From JALUZX01 sp964561605 (lineage in GTDB: Bacteria; Planctomycetota; UBA1135; JALUZX01): a stretch of 64,000 nt of DNA. This document shows positions 42,314-50,665 of this stretch, in pieces; position 1 is the first letter of the stretch; every line of letters begins with the position of its first letter. The stretch lies in the NCBI GenBank assembly GCA_964561605.1, contig CAZLQD010000028.1, forward strand, positions 33,695-97,694. Direction: 5' to 3'. The position numbers and the translations under genes were made by a program. The notes under the pieces are model-generated. The model was not told the origin of the DNA. It worked only from the letters and a program-made list of their open reading frames with translations, and made no database searches.

Positions 42314-43705
42314 ATGAAAACACGGACCATCCTTCACCTCTTCGCGCTGAGTCTCTTCCTCGGCGGGGCCCTGGCGGCCCAGACCCACTACACCTACTGG
42401 TGCGACGCCAAGAACGGGAGCGACAAGAACGGCGGCACCACGCCGAAGACGGCCTTCAAGTCCATCACCATGGGCGTGAGCATGCTCCGGAAGGGGGATA
42501 CCCTGTATATCCTCCCTGGCGTCTACAGTGTTTCCAAGACGAACGAACAGCTCCCGATCTTCATCGGTTCCGGCCCGCAAAACCAGGACGACATCAAGAT
42601 CATCGCCCCCTACGGTCCGGAGGTCACCATCCTGGACCTGGAGAACGGGACCTATTTTCCGGCGATCCGTTTCCGGAGCCTGGCGATGAACGCCAAGATC
42701 TCCGGGCTCCAGATCCGGAACGCCAACACGACCAACCCGGGATACTGGGACTGCGCCTTCCGGCTGGGTTCCACCTCGGGCGGTCAATGGGCCGCGATCA
42801 ACGTGGAGATCTTCAATTGTAAATTCGTGAATCTCTATCTGGGCATCACGGTCTGGTCCCACGGCGGCGGCGGCTGCAGGATCCACGACAATCTGTTCGT
42901 GAATTGCGCGAACTACGGGATCCATTACTTCGGGGTGTCCGGAAACAAGGGCGTCTACATCTACAACAACACCTTCGTGAACATGCAGGCTCCGGCCGTC
43001 TACATCTACCCCTCCACCTCCGACAAGGCGGTGATCGTGAACAACATCTGCTACAAGGGGACCAAGGCGGGGTTCAAGAGCGGGATCACCAACGCGGCAA
43101 ACCAGAAACTCATCACCTTCGAGTGCAACGATTCCTTCGGGAACAACCCGAACTACCTGTTCGCCGTGGGCAAGCCCTCGGCCTCCAACCTCTCGGTGGA
43201 CCCCCTCTTCGTGGACCCCAAGAAGGGGGACTGGAGACTGAGACCCAACTCCCCCCTGGTCGAAAAGGGGTGGATCCGGGATTACTCCCTCTACGGAACT
43301 CCCGACTATTTCGGCAACGCTTCGCTGGTGGACTACGACGGTGACGGCCTCGCCCGGCCCGATATCGGTTGCCACGAGTTGAGCGACGTCCTCACGACCC
43401 TCTCGGGCACCTGGGGGGTGGGACGCACGGTCACCCTCAACCACAAAGGCCCGGCCGGCTACATGGCCATCGACTTCATGAGCCGGTCCTACCCGGGAAT
43501 CGGCCTTCCCGTGATCGGCTCCTTCATCTGCGATCCCATGGGGCTTCTGCCCTTCTTCATCGTCGGCGGGAGCACGGCCCCCCAGAAGATCTCCATCCCC
43601 AACGATCCCTACCTCGTGGGAACGCCCATCTACATCCAGACCCTCTACCCCCGGGTGGATCTCAAGGTGGCCAAGGCGGGGAACCTGCTCTTCCAGGTCT
43701 TCTGA
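42314..43705 (+). CDS. Secreted right-handed beta-helix protein
   Basis: This 463-residue protein has a signal peptide (ALSLFLGGALAAQ). It starts with YWCDAKNGSDKNGGTTPKTA, FKSITMGVSMLRKGDTLYIL and PGVYSV, the usual opening of DUF1565-type beta-helices. Repeated N/G-rich coils follow (FNCKFVNLYLGITV, IHDNLFVNCANYGIHYFG, YIYNNTFVNMQAPAVYIYP). The last ~100 residues form a separate beta domain (GRTVTLNHKGPAGYMAIDF, IPNDPYLVGTPIYIQ), a type often at the C-end of secreted Planctomycetota proteins. Such folds bind or cut polysaccharides. No lyase catalytic residues could be assigned. Its codon use is richer in A/T-ending and Asn/Lys codons than its neighbours, fitting a secreted protein. Confidence 0.78.
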   Translation: MKTRTILHLFALSLFLGGALAAQTHYTYWCDAKNGSDKNGGTTPKTAFKSITMGVSMLRKGDTLYILPGVYSVSKTNEQLPIFIGSGPQNQDDIKIIAPYGPEVTILDLENGTYFPAIRFRSLAMNAKISGLQIRNANTTNPGYWDCAFRLGSTSGGQWAAINVEIFNCKFVNLYLGITVWSHGGGGCRIHDNLFVNCANYGIHYFGVSGNKGVYIYNNTFVNMQAPAVYIYPSTSDKAVIVNNICYKGTKAGFKSGITNAANQKLITFECNDSFGNNPNYLFAVGKPSASNLSVDPLFVDPKKGDWRLRPNSPLVEKGWIRDYSLYGTPDYFGNASLVDYDGDGLARPDIGCHELSDVLTTLSGTWGVGRTVTLNHKGPAGYMAIDFMSRSYPGIGLPVIGSFICDPMGLLPFFIVGGSTAPQKISIPNDPYLVGTPIYIQTLYPRVDLKVAKAGNLLFQVF

Positions 43706-43731
43706 ATCCGGGAAGGGCCGGAATGGAGAGG

Positions 43732-43763
43732 GGCCGGGGCCTTCCCCGGCCTCTTTCCTTTTC
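43732..43763 (+). terminator. Intrinsic terminator after the beta-helix gene
   Basis: GGCCGGGG (43732-43739) pairs with CCCCGGCC (43744-43751) over a CCTT loop and is followed by TCTTTCCTTTT. It lies 26 bp after the stop. Confidence 0.7.
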
Positions 43764-43866
43764 CCCGGGGCTTTCGGGCGGTAGAAAAGGGGAAGGACGG
43801 CTCCGCCCGGGACATCTCCCCCTTCGAGGGGCGGGGCCGTTCCGGGACCATGCCCTGGAGGTTGCG

Positions 43867-45030
43867 ATGGTGAAATGGCGACCGAGGAACGTATGGATCT
43901 TCCTTTCCTCCGCCCTGGCCCTGGCCTTCCTGTCTGCGGGGGGGTGCTCGGCCTTGGAGGGGAAAGGAGGAAAGAAAGGATGGGTCACCGTGGAAAAGGC
44001 GCCTTTCGGTGAGGTGGGGGGAAAGAAGGTCTCCCTGTATACCCTGAAGAACGCCCACGGTATGACGGTGAAGATCACCGACTACGGAGGGATCGTGACC
44101 TCCCTGGTGGTGCCCGACCGGGAGGGGAAACCGGCCGACGTGGTCCTGGGATACGACCACCTCGATGGATACCTTGAGAAATCCCCCTATTTCGGCGCCC
44201 TGATCGGCAGGTACGCGAACCGGATCGCCGGAGGGAAATTCGAACTGGACGGAAGGGAGTATCGGCTCGCCTGCAACAACGGCCCCAACCATCTACACGG
44301 GGGGGTTCGGGGCTTCGACAAGAGGGTTTGGGACTCCGAGGCCTACCGGGCCGCCGGCGAGGCCGGTGTGATCCTGCGCTACCTGAGCCCCGACGGGGAG
44401 GAGGGATACCCGGGGAATCTCGAGGTCCAGGTCACCTACGCCCTGACCGAGGAGAACGAGCTGGTCATCCGGTACCAGGCCGTGACGGACAAGGCCACTC
44501 CCGTGAACTTGACCCACCACGGGTATTTCAACCTCAAGGGGGCGGGGAACGGGGACGTTCTGGGGCACCTGGTGACCATCGACGCCGACCGGTACACCGT
44601 CGTGAACGAGCAGTTGATCCCCACAGGAGAGCTCAGGCCCGTGAAGGGGACTCCCTTCGACTTCACCTCCTCTCATTCCATCGGGGAGCGGATCGGGCGG
44701 GTGAAGGGCGGATACGACCACAATTTCGTCCTGAATCCCCCAAGGAACGCCGACGAGCCCACCCTGGCCGCCTACGTCCGGGAGCCCGGGACGGGAAGGG
44801 TGATGATGGTCTACACCACCGAGCCGGGGCTCCAGTTCTACACGGGGAACTTCCTGGACGGTACCATCGAGGGGAAGGGCGGGAAGGTCTACGGCAAGCA
44901 TTACGGATTCTGCATGGAGGCCCAGCACTTCCCGGATTCCCCCAACCACCCGGAATTCCCCGACGTGATCCTCCGGCCCGGGAAGATGTATCGCCAGATT
45001 ACGATCTACCGGTTCACCACGGACAAGTGA
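43867..45030 (+). CDS. galM: Aldose 1-epimerase (galactose mutarotase), lipoprotein
   Basis: This 387-residue enzyme interconverts alpha and beta aldose anomers. The N-terminus is a lipoprotein signal (FLSSALALAFLSAGGC, lipobox SAGGC), so it acts outside the cytoplasm. Catalytic motifs are complete: GRYANRIAGGKFELDG, NHLHGGVRGFDKRVW (substrate His), PVNLTHHGYFNLKG (catalytic His) and FCMEAQHFPDSPNHPEFP (general base Glu). The start is ATG 43867. It converges on the selenoprotein pair, with 59 bp between its stop and the extended end of that gene. Confidence 0.93.
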   Translation: MVKWRPRNVWIFLSSALALAFLSAGGCSALEGKGGKKGWVTVEKAPFGEVGGKKVSLYTLKNAHGMTVKITDYGGIVTSLVVPDREGKPADVVLGYDHLDGYLEKSPYFGALIGRYANRIAGGKFELDGREYRLACNNGPNHLHGGVRGFDKRVWDSEAYRAAGEAGVILRYLSPDGEEGYPGNLEVQVTYALTEENELVIRYQAVTDKATPVNLTHHGYFNLKGAGNGDVLGHLVTIDADRYTVVNEQLIPTGELRPVKGTPFDFTSSHSIGERIGRVKGGYDHNFVLNPPRNADEPTLAAYVREPGTGRVMMVYTTEPGLQFYTGNFLDGTIEGKGGKVYGKHYGFCMEAQHFPDSPNHPEFPDVILRPGKMYRQITIYRFTTDK

Positions 45031-45089
45031 CGGAAAGACCGGGGGCCCGGGACGCCGGTCCCGGTGCCCTTCCCTTTCCTCCCGGGCGG

Positions 45090-46550
45090 TCAATACTTCA
45101 CGACGACCTCGAAGGGAACGGTCCGGAAGGGACCGGCCTGGAAAGTGCAGGCCACCTTGTAGCTCTTTCCTCTCATGGGGCCACGCCACGTGGCCCTGCA
45201 GGTGAAGCCTCAGCCGTAGTGGAAGGATCCCTTGGCCGCCGGCGAGAGGGAAGGAAGCTCCCGGATCTCGTAGGAGGGCTCCAAGGGGCGGTAGCGGTTC
45301 TTCCGGGAGCGGGGAATCTTGCTCTTCTTGTAGGTCATGGACCTCAGGTCCGTGACCCGTTCCCCCCCCGCCCCGACGAGGGTGAAGGCGAGGCGGGCCG
45401 TCACGGACTTCTTCTTCGCCACCCTGGGAAATCGGGCGACCACCCGGATCTTGGGGGTGTAGGGTTCACCGAAGCGAAGGACCGCCCCCTTCCTCCCGGG
45501 CTTCACCTCCACGAGGGGGGTGTTCTTCGAGGCCTTCGCCTGGAGGACCCACTCGTTGCCCCCGTCGTCCTTCCGGGTGGCCTGGTAGGATCCCAGGCGG
45601 TAGGTCCCCGGTGGGAGGGCGATCTCTTCGGGAGGATCGAACCAGAGGATTCCCTTCCCTCCCTTCCCGGGAAGGAGGACCAGCTTGGATACGGCCATGG
45701 TCAGGCGCAAGCGGGCCGGGCTTTCCGAAAGGGGTGTGAAGAGGAGCCTGGCCCGGGCCTGGTCGAAGGAGATCCGGAAGATGCCGGCACCGATCCCCAG
45801 GGTGCCCTGGGCGGTCATTCCGTCCCTGTAGGAGAGGGGTTTCCCTTCGGCCAGGTAGATCAGGTCCTGGGCCTTCCTTCCTCTGCCCACGGGGACTTCA
45901 TCCGGGGAGCCGAAGATTCCGTCCACGTTGGAATCGGCCAGGAGGACCCGGTAGGTCTTTCCGTTCAACCGGAATTCCCCCCTGTAGGCGCAGGCCGTCC
46001 TTGCGTAGAGGATCACCTTCCGGAGTTCCTGGAGCGGCTCCCCCTTCGTTCCGGTCCTCCTGAAAGTGACTGTCTTGTAGGCCATGACCTGGAAGCAATA
46101 GGGCGCTTTGCCCCCGGGAATTTCCATCTCCACATCGATGGGGGGAAAGTTGGAGAAGGGAGTACGGGAACGGGGGCTGGTCCTTGCGTCCGTCGGGGTC
46201 TCGTCGGTGAGATCCCCGTCTCCATCGGCGTCGAAGTAGAGCCTGTCGTAGAAGGCGCTCCGGGGAGCCTTGGTGTCCAGGACCAGGAGGTGCTTCTTTC
46301 CCGCCAGGGTGAGGAAAGAGTAGACCGGCCTGGCGGTGTGGAACTTCGGGAGCCGCCACTCTCCCTGGGGCTTCTCGAAGCTCTTGGAAAGGAACCGGAC
46401 CCCCGAGGGAAGAAAGACCCTCCGGCGGGGGCTTTTCCCTGTGCCGGCCTTCAGGAATTTCAAAGGAATCTCCAAGGTCCTCCCGGGTTCAGCCTGGGCG
46501 GAGAGAGGGAGAGGGAAGAGGGTGAGAAGGAGAAGGAAGGGTTTCCTCAT
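45090..46550 (-). CDS. Candidate selenoprotein A: exported protein with calcium-loop motifs and an in-frame UGA
   Basis: This protein of 486 residues (with Sec) has a signal peptide (LLLLTLFPLPLSAQA) and two calcium-loop-like motifs (DADGDGDLTDE from residue 107, DSNVDGIFG from 206), then beta-rich domains. At 45210-45212 an in-frame UGA follows F-H-Y-G (Sec at residue 447). The frame then stays open for 39 codons (GFTC...W-R-G-P...SYK...C...FQ...GPFRT) to a real UGA at 45090. The tail aligns with that of the neighbouring paralogue at 24 of 39 positions, and codons for the shared Thr and Cys differ silently. A SECIS-like hairpin lies at 45178-45196. Ordinary genes here also end in UGA, so the code is standard. 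The likely redox motif is U-x-x-x-C. No family name is known to me. Confidence 0.8.
45178..45212 (-). promoter_or_regulatory. Candidate bacterial SECIS element of selenoprotein A (UGA plus hairpin)
   Basis: On the minus strand, UGA (45212-45210) is followed after 13 nt by GGGCCACGUGGCGUGGCCC. This has a perfect 7-bp stem and a GUGGC apical loop, so the loop begins at nt +21 with G-U. Bacterial SECIS elements require a stem-loop right after the UGA, with a G in the first two loop bases and the loop 16-37 nt away. All three conditions are met. Confidence 0.75.
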
Positions 46551-46704
46551 AACCAGAAATCCAGGACCGGCAAGGGGTTTGGAGGGGCCCCTTGAAGCTA
46601 TGGGAAGGGGGGCGGGCCGTCAAGGGCGGATTTCCCTGCCGGGTCTCCCTCCCGAATGGCAGGCCCCGGCCGGGAGGAAGGGCGATGAAAACTGCCTCTT
46701 TCTG

Positions 46705-48171
46705 TCAGAATTTCACCACCTTGGGCCGGAGGAGGGTCCGGAAGGGGCCCACCTGGAAGGAGCAGAGGATCTTGTAGGAACGGCCTTTCCTGGGCCCGCG
46801 CCACGGCGCGAGACATGTGAAGCCTCAGCCGTATTCGAATTCCCCCTGGGCCGCCGTCTTCCCCCCGGGGAGCTCCAGGATGGTGAAGCGTGGTTCCAGG
46901 GGGAGCCGGGGAAGCTTGACGGACCGGGCGATCTCGGAGGGGTGGTCGGTCGACGCGGACAGATGGAAGACCTCCTCTCCCCCGGCGCCCAGGACCTGGA
47001 ACTCCAGGTTGGCCGTCACGACTCTCCTCCTGAGGCGCCGGGGGAACCTGGCCCGGACGTGGACGACGGGGGTGTAAGGCTCACCGAAGACCATCTTTTC
47101 CGGTGGAGAGGAACCGGCCCGGACGGGCGGTGCCCCGGGGGGAGCCTTGGCCTTGAGGATCCAGGTGTTGCCCCCGCCGTCCTTTTTGGCGAGGACGTAA
47201 CATCCCAGGCGGTAGAGACCGGGGGGAACTGGTTCTTCCAGGCCCGCCCCGAGGAAGAGGATGTCCTTGGCTCCCTCGAGGCCGAAGATCTTGAGCCTCT
47301 CCGTCTTCACCGGGAAGGCCAGGCGGGCTCCGGGAGCAGGAATGGGCTCCAAGGTGAGCCTCCCCTCGGCTTGATCGAAGAGGACCTTGTGGAGAACCCC
47401 TCCCATGGAGAGGAGCCCCGAGGTGCGGAGGTCCTCCATGAGGGAGAGGTCCGGGCCCGCCCCCAGGTAGAGCCGGTCTTCCCGGTGGGAGGGTTCCTGC
47501 GCCCCCTGGGGCCTGGAACTTCCGGCCGGGGCGTCGCCGAAGATGCCGTCACCGTTGGCGTCGGTAAGAGCCAGGTGGAAGGTCTTCCCTCCCCACCGGA
47601 GGGTTCCCCGGTATTGGCAGGAGGTCACCATGAAGAGAGCCACGTCCTCCACGGAGGCCGATCGCCCTCCCCGTCCCCGGAAGCCCTGGAACGAGGCCCG
47701 TTTGTGTGCACGGATCTCCAGGCGGTAGGGGACCTTGGCCCCCGAGATGGGCAGGGCCAATTCGAGGGGGGGAAAGATGGAGTAATAGAAGCCCATACCC
47801 CGGGAGAAAGCCTTTCCCTCCAGGGGGGGAGAATCGGTCAGGTCGCCGTCGCCGTCGGTGTCGAAATAGAGGCGGTCGTAGAAGGGATGGGTGGACTTCT
47901 TCTTGTCCAGGACCAGCAGGTAGGGCCTTCCCGCAAGGTAGACCATTGAGAAGACCGGGGTCCTGGCCTGGAAGGAAGGAAGCCTCCAGCGGCCCGGGGG
48001 AGGGGTCTTCCAGCGGGCCAGGCGGTGGGCCTCCTCCCCGACGGCGGCACGGCCCGAGGTCGGGGTGGCCTGGAAGGAGAGGGGCACATCGATACACCCT
48101 CCCCTTCCTCCCGGAAGGAGGACTGCCAGGGCCCCTAGGGCCGGTGACAGGAATCGAAGACGTTTGGCCAT
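46705..48171 (-). CDS. Candidate selenoprotein B: paralogue of selenoprotein A with the same in-frame UGA
   Basis: This protein of 488 residues (with Sec) has an exported N-terminus (ALGALAVLLPGGRGGC), YDRLYFDTDGDGDLTD and TDANGDGIFGD calcium-loop-like motifs, and beta domains matching paralogue A. UGA at 46825-46827 follows F-E-Y-G (Sec at residue 449). The frame continues for 39 codons (GFTC...W-R-G-P...SYK...C...FQ...GPFRT) to UGA at 46705. Upstream of the Sec both proteins share LEP...I-ELP...AA-G-F-YG. A hairpin at 46795-46812 has different bases from that of gene A but the same position and shape. It is the first gene of the pair, 154 nt before A on the same strand. Stopping at the first UGA would remove the best conserved segment. 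Confidence 0.8.
46795..46827 (-). promoter_or_regulatory. Candidate bacterial SECIS element of selenoprotein B (UGA plus hairpin)
   Basis: On the minus strand, UGA (46827-46825) is followed after 12 nt by CUCGCGCCGUGGCGCGGG. This has a 7-bp stem (CUCGCGC with GCGCGGG, one G-U pair) and a CGUG loop, so G-U again sits at nt +21/+22. The stem bases differ from those of element A yet pairing is kept, which is covariation between the two copies. Confidence 0.72.
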
Positions 48172-48512
48172 GGCGGTCGGAGGAAGGTCCCTATTAGGGC
48201 CGTCCTCCCACCTTTCTCAACCCCCGGGGGGAGGGGGGGCTTTCCCGCAAGGGTGAGGTTTCTCGGAGGCCGGGGCCGGCCGGCGGGGATTCGGGAAGAG
48301 TTTCCTCCCCCCTTCCGGGGGGCCGGGATGGGGGGGCAAGGCCAAAAAAAAGAAAAAGATTTTTCTTTTCTCCCCTTTACGCCGATCCAAAAGGGTGTAG
48401 GATTCTTTTTTCTCGTGGCCTTCCGCAAGGAAGGCAGGGGTGGAGGCTGTTCGGCCCGAGCGGCGGTTTCTGCCTCGATCTTTTCTTTTCGGGCCGGAAA
48501 TTGGTTGGAAGA
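48172..48512. other. Intergenic leader between selenoprotein B and the RRM gene
   Basis: The 341-bp gap between divergent genes is GC-rich at its left side. It holds an A/T-only palindrome (10-bp arms around GA, within about 48344-48370) and a candidate promoter, which would leave a leader of about 100 nt for the RRM mRNA. Long leaders are common for RRM or cold-shock genes. No riboswitch consensus was recognised. Confidence 0.5.
48376..48403 (+). promoter_or_regulatory. Candidate promoter of the RRM gene
   Basis: TTTACG (48376-48381) and TAGGAT (48398-48403) are 16 bp apart, each 4 of 6 to the sigma-70 consensus. They lie just after the A/T palindrome. Confidence 0.33.
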
Positions 48513-48833
48513 ATGTTGAAGCTGTATGTCGGAAATCTGCCCTACAACATGGGTGACGAGGAGTTGCGTGTGCTCTTCGACGCTCACGGTCAGGTCGAGT
48601 CGGCCCGTGTGATCACGGACCGGGACACGGGACGCTCCAGGGGCTTCGGCTTCGTGGAGATGCCCAACGACGGCGAGGCCAGGAAGGCCATCGAGGCCCT
48701 GGCCGAGACCGAGGTCGGGGGCAGGCGGTTGGTGGTCAACGAGGCCAGGCCTCGGGAAGACCGCGGCGGAAGGCGCGGCGGCGGCGGCGGAGGAGGCCGC
48801 GGCGGCTACGGCGACCGGCGCAACCGCTGGTAG
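48513..48833 (+). CDS. RRM-domain RNA-binding protein with Arg/Gly-rich tail
   Basis: This 106-residue protein is a single RNA-recognition motif plus tail. RNP2 is LKLYVGNLPYNMGDEELR, and RNP1 is SRGFGFVEMPNDGEARKAI, with the aromatic residues needed for RNA stacking. The tail (about residues 78-106) is rich in Gly and Arg (RGG-like: GGRRGGG, GGRGGYGDRR). Such small bacterial RRM proteins bind single-stranded RNA and often respond to cold. I start at ATG 48513, where the RRM begins, not at the TTG 12 nt upstream. A strong hairpin terminator follows at 48850-48895. Confidence 0.92.
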   Translation: MLKLYVGNLPYNMGDEELRVLFDAHGQVESARVITDRDTGRSRGFGFVEMPNDGEARKAIEALAETEVGGRRLVVNEARPREDRGGRRGGGGGGGRGGYGDRRNRW

Positions 48834-48849
48834 GAGAAACGAAGAACTC

Positions 48850-48895
48850 CAAAATTCGGGGCCCCGGATCCCAGGATCCGGGGCCCCGAATTTTG
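48850..48895. terminator. Bidirectional terminator: 21-bp perfect inverted repeat
   Basis: Arms 48850-48870 and 48875-48895 are exact reverse complements around a CCAG loop. The outer part is AAAATT and the inner part GGGGCCCC-rich. Each arm ends in A or T runs, giving a U tract for transcripts from both the RRM gene (ends 48833) and the convergent C69 gene (ends 48910). Confidence 0.9.
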
Positions 48896-48909
48896 TACCC
48901 GGGGCTCCT

Positions 48910-50535
48910 TCAGAGCCGCCAGTTGTAGAGGGACCATAGTTCGTCCCCCAGCTCCCAGTACCTGTGGGTCATGGCCCTGCAGAAGTTCACGGAGTAACGG
49001 GTGAGGAAGGCCCTGCAGGCCGCCGGGTCCTTCTTGTAGAGTTCCAGGGCCTTCTTCTCCACGAGGGGGAGTTCGGCCAGGGCCTGGTCCTCGAAGGACC
49101 GGATCTCCTTGGCCATCCGTTTTTTCGTCCTTCCCCACTGGAAAGCCGCGAGCCGGGCGGCCCTTCGGAAGGCCCAGGCCGCCGAGTCCCGGCGGAAACC
49201 TTTCTGGGCGTCCACTTTGAAGTCCCCGGGAAGATCCGTTACCCCGCAAAAGATGGGGGCCGCAGGGGTTTCGGCGGGGTTGTCGAAACCGAGCCAGCAG
49301 ATCCCTCCGATAGGGTCCGGGTAGCCGCTCCTGCACTGGAGAATCACGTGGTAGGCGTTGAATGCCACTGCGATGGGGCGGTGGAACTTCACCGTCCCGG
49401 GCTTGAGCTCGTTGAACAACCTCTGGAGGTCCCGGGGGAGCCAGGGGCTCACGTGGATGGGCTTGGTCCGTTTCCCCGTCCTCTTGTCCGGGATGGTCAG
49501 GTTTCCCGTGAGGTCGTAGGGGGAGCCTTCGTAAGTGGCCTTGAAGAGGTCGAAGACGTCCCGGATGGTGACCTTCTTCTCGGGTTTCACCGAGAAGGGG
49601 AGTTCCTCGGCGTGTTCGAAGTCGAGCTTCAGGTGGGGGGCGAGCTGGTGGAAGACCCACCATTCCCGGATGCCGAAGGGTTTCCTCCCGCTGTAGGCCT
49701 TCCAGAACTTGAATGGGCCGTCCTTTCCGGGTTTCCACCAGCCCATCTCTTTCGCCAGGGAAAAGACGTTCTTGGAGGCCATGAAGAAGTCGGGCCGGCC
49801 GCGTTGGATCTCCCCGATGCGGCAAATGTTGGCCGCCACGCCCACGTGGTCGTCGGGGATGCGCCGGGCCGCCCATACGGCCCCCTTCCGCCCTTTTCCG
49901 GGGCCGAGGATCTCCATGTGCCAGACTTCCCTGGGATCGGCCAGGGTGAGGGCCTCCCCGGCGTCGATGTAACCGTACTCCTCGGCCAGGCGTCCGATCA
50001 GGCGGATCGCCTCCCTGGCAGTGCGGCACCTTTCCAGGGCGATCCGCTCCAGTTCCTCGATCAGGAAGATCCCCTTCCTGCTCCGGAGTTCCTTCCTTCC
50101 TCCGAAGGTGGATTCCCCGATGGCGAGCTGGTGCTCGTTCATGCAGGGGTAGGCCGTGTTCAGGAAGGCATAGGTCTTCTCCACCTGGGGAATCCGGCCG
50201 GCAAGTTCCAGGCCCCGCTGGTCCGAGGGGAAGGCCGTATGGAGCCTCCCCTTCCAGATCTTCGCCATGCTCCCTTTCTTGTGGGTCCCCGCGGGTTCCA
50301 CCGTGACCCATGTGCGGTAGTTGGCGTCGCAGGTATGGGAGGTGATCACCGAGCCGTCGGCCGTGGCCAGGCGTCCCACCATGATGGATGTGCATGCCTC
50401 GGGCTCGGCGGGCCCGGGTGCCGTTCCGCCGGTGCGGGAGGAGGAGGAATGCCGGGTGGGAGGGGCTTCGCCGGCCCTTGCGACAGGGGCCGGAAGGAGG
50501 ACGAGGAGGAGGAACGTGGGAAAAGGGGTCTTCAT
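48910..50535 (-). CDS. Exported C69-family peptidase (Ntn-hydrolase dipeptidase type)
   Basis: This 541-residue protein has a signal peptide (FLLLVLLPAPVARA) and a short propeptide-like stretch. Then comes EACTSIMVGRLATADGSVIT, where the Cys (about residue 48) matches the N-terminal nucleophile exposed after cleavage in C69 dipeptidases. Further C69 features are FLNTAYPCMNEHQLAIGEST, EYGYIDAGEALTLADPREVW, RIPDDHVGVAANICRIGEI and VAFNAYHVILQCRSGYP. The family cleaves dipeptides and related amides. The start is ATG 50535. The gene is followed, on the same strand, by a 130-bp gap to the Cys-rich protein gene further upstream. Confidence 0.88.
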   Translation of the reverse strand: MKTPFPTFLLLVLLPAPVARAGEAPPTRHSSSSRTGGTAPGPAEPEACTSIMVGRLATADGSVITSHTCDANYRTWVTVEPAGTHKKGSMAKIWKGRLHTAFPSDQRGLELAGRIPQVEKTYAFLNTAYPCMNEHQLAIGESTFGGRKELRSRKGIFLIEELERIALERCRTAREAIRLIGRLAEEYGYIDAGEALTLADPREVWHMEILGPGKGRKGAVWAARRIPDDHVGVAANICRIGEIQRGRPDFFMASKNVFSLAKEMGWWKPGKDGPFKFWKAYSGRKPFGIREWWVFHQLAPHLKLDFEHAEELPFSVKPEKKVTIRDVFDLFKATYEGSPYDLTGNLTIPDKRTGKRTKPIHVSPWLPRDLQRLFNELKPGTVKFHRPIAVAFNAYHVILQCRSGYPDPIGGICWLGFDNPAETPAAPIFCGVTDLPGDFKVDAQKGFRRDSAAWAFRRAARLAAFQWGRTKKRMAKEIRSFEDQALAELPLVEKKALELYKKDPAACRAFLTRYSVNFCRAMTHRYWELGDELWSLYNWRL

Positions 50536-50665
50536 GGCGGGATTTCCTTTTCAGGCCCAGGGGAGGGGCAATTGTGCCCCGCCGGGAAGGGAAGGGCCAG
50601 AATGGAAGGAGGGGCCTTCCCCCGGCGGGGAAGACCCCTCCTCGGCATTCCGCCGGGAGAAGGAC

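Noticed and set aside
45210..46825. Reading the two UGAs as ordinary stops, giving 446- and 448-residue proteins
   Set aside because: The 39-codon tails are conserved between paralogues with silent changes and matching hairpins, which favours decoding.
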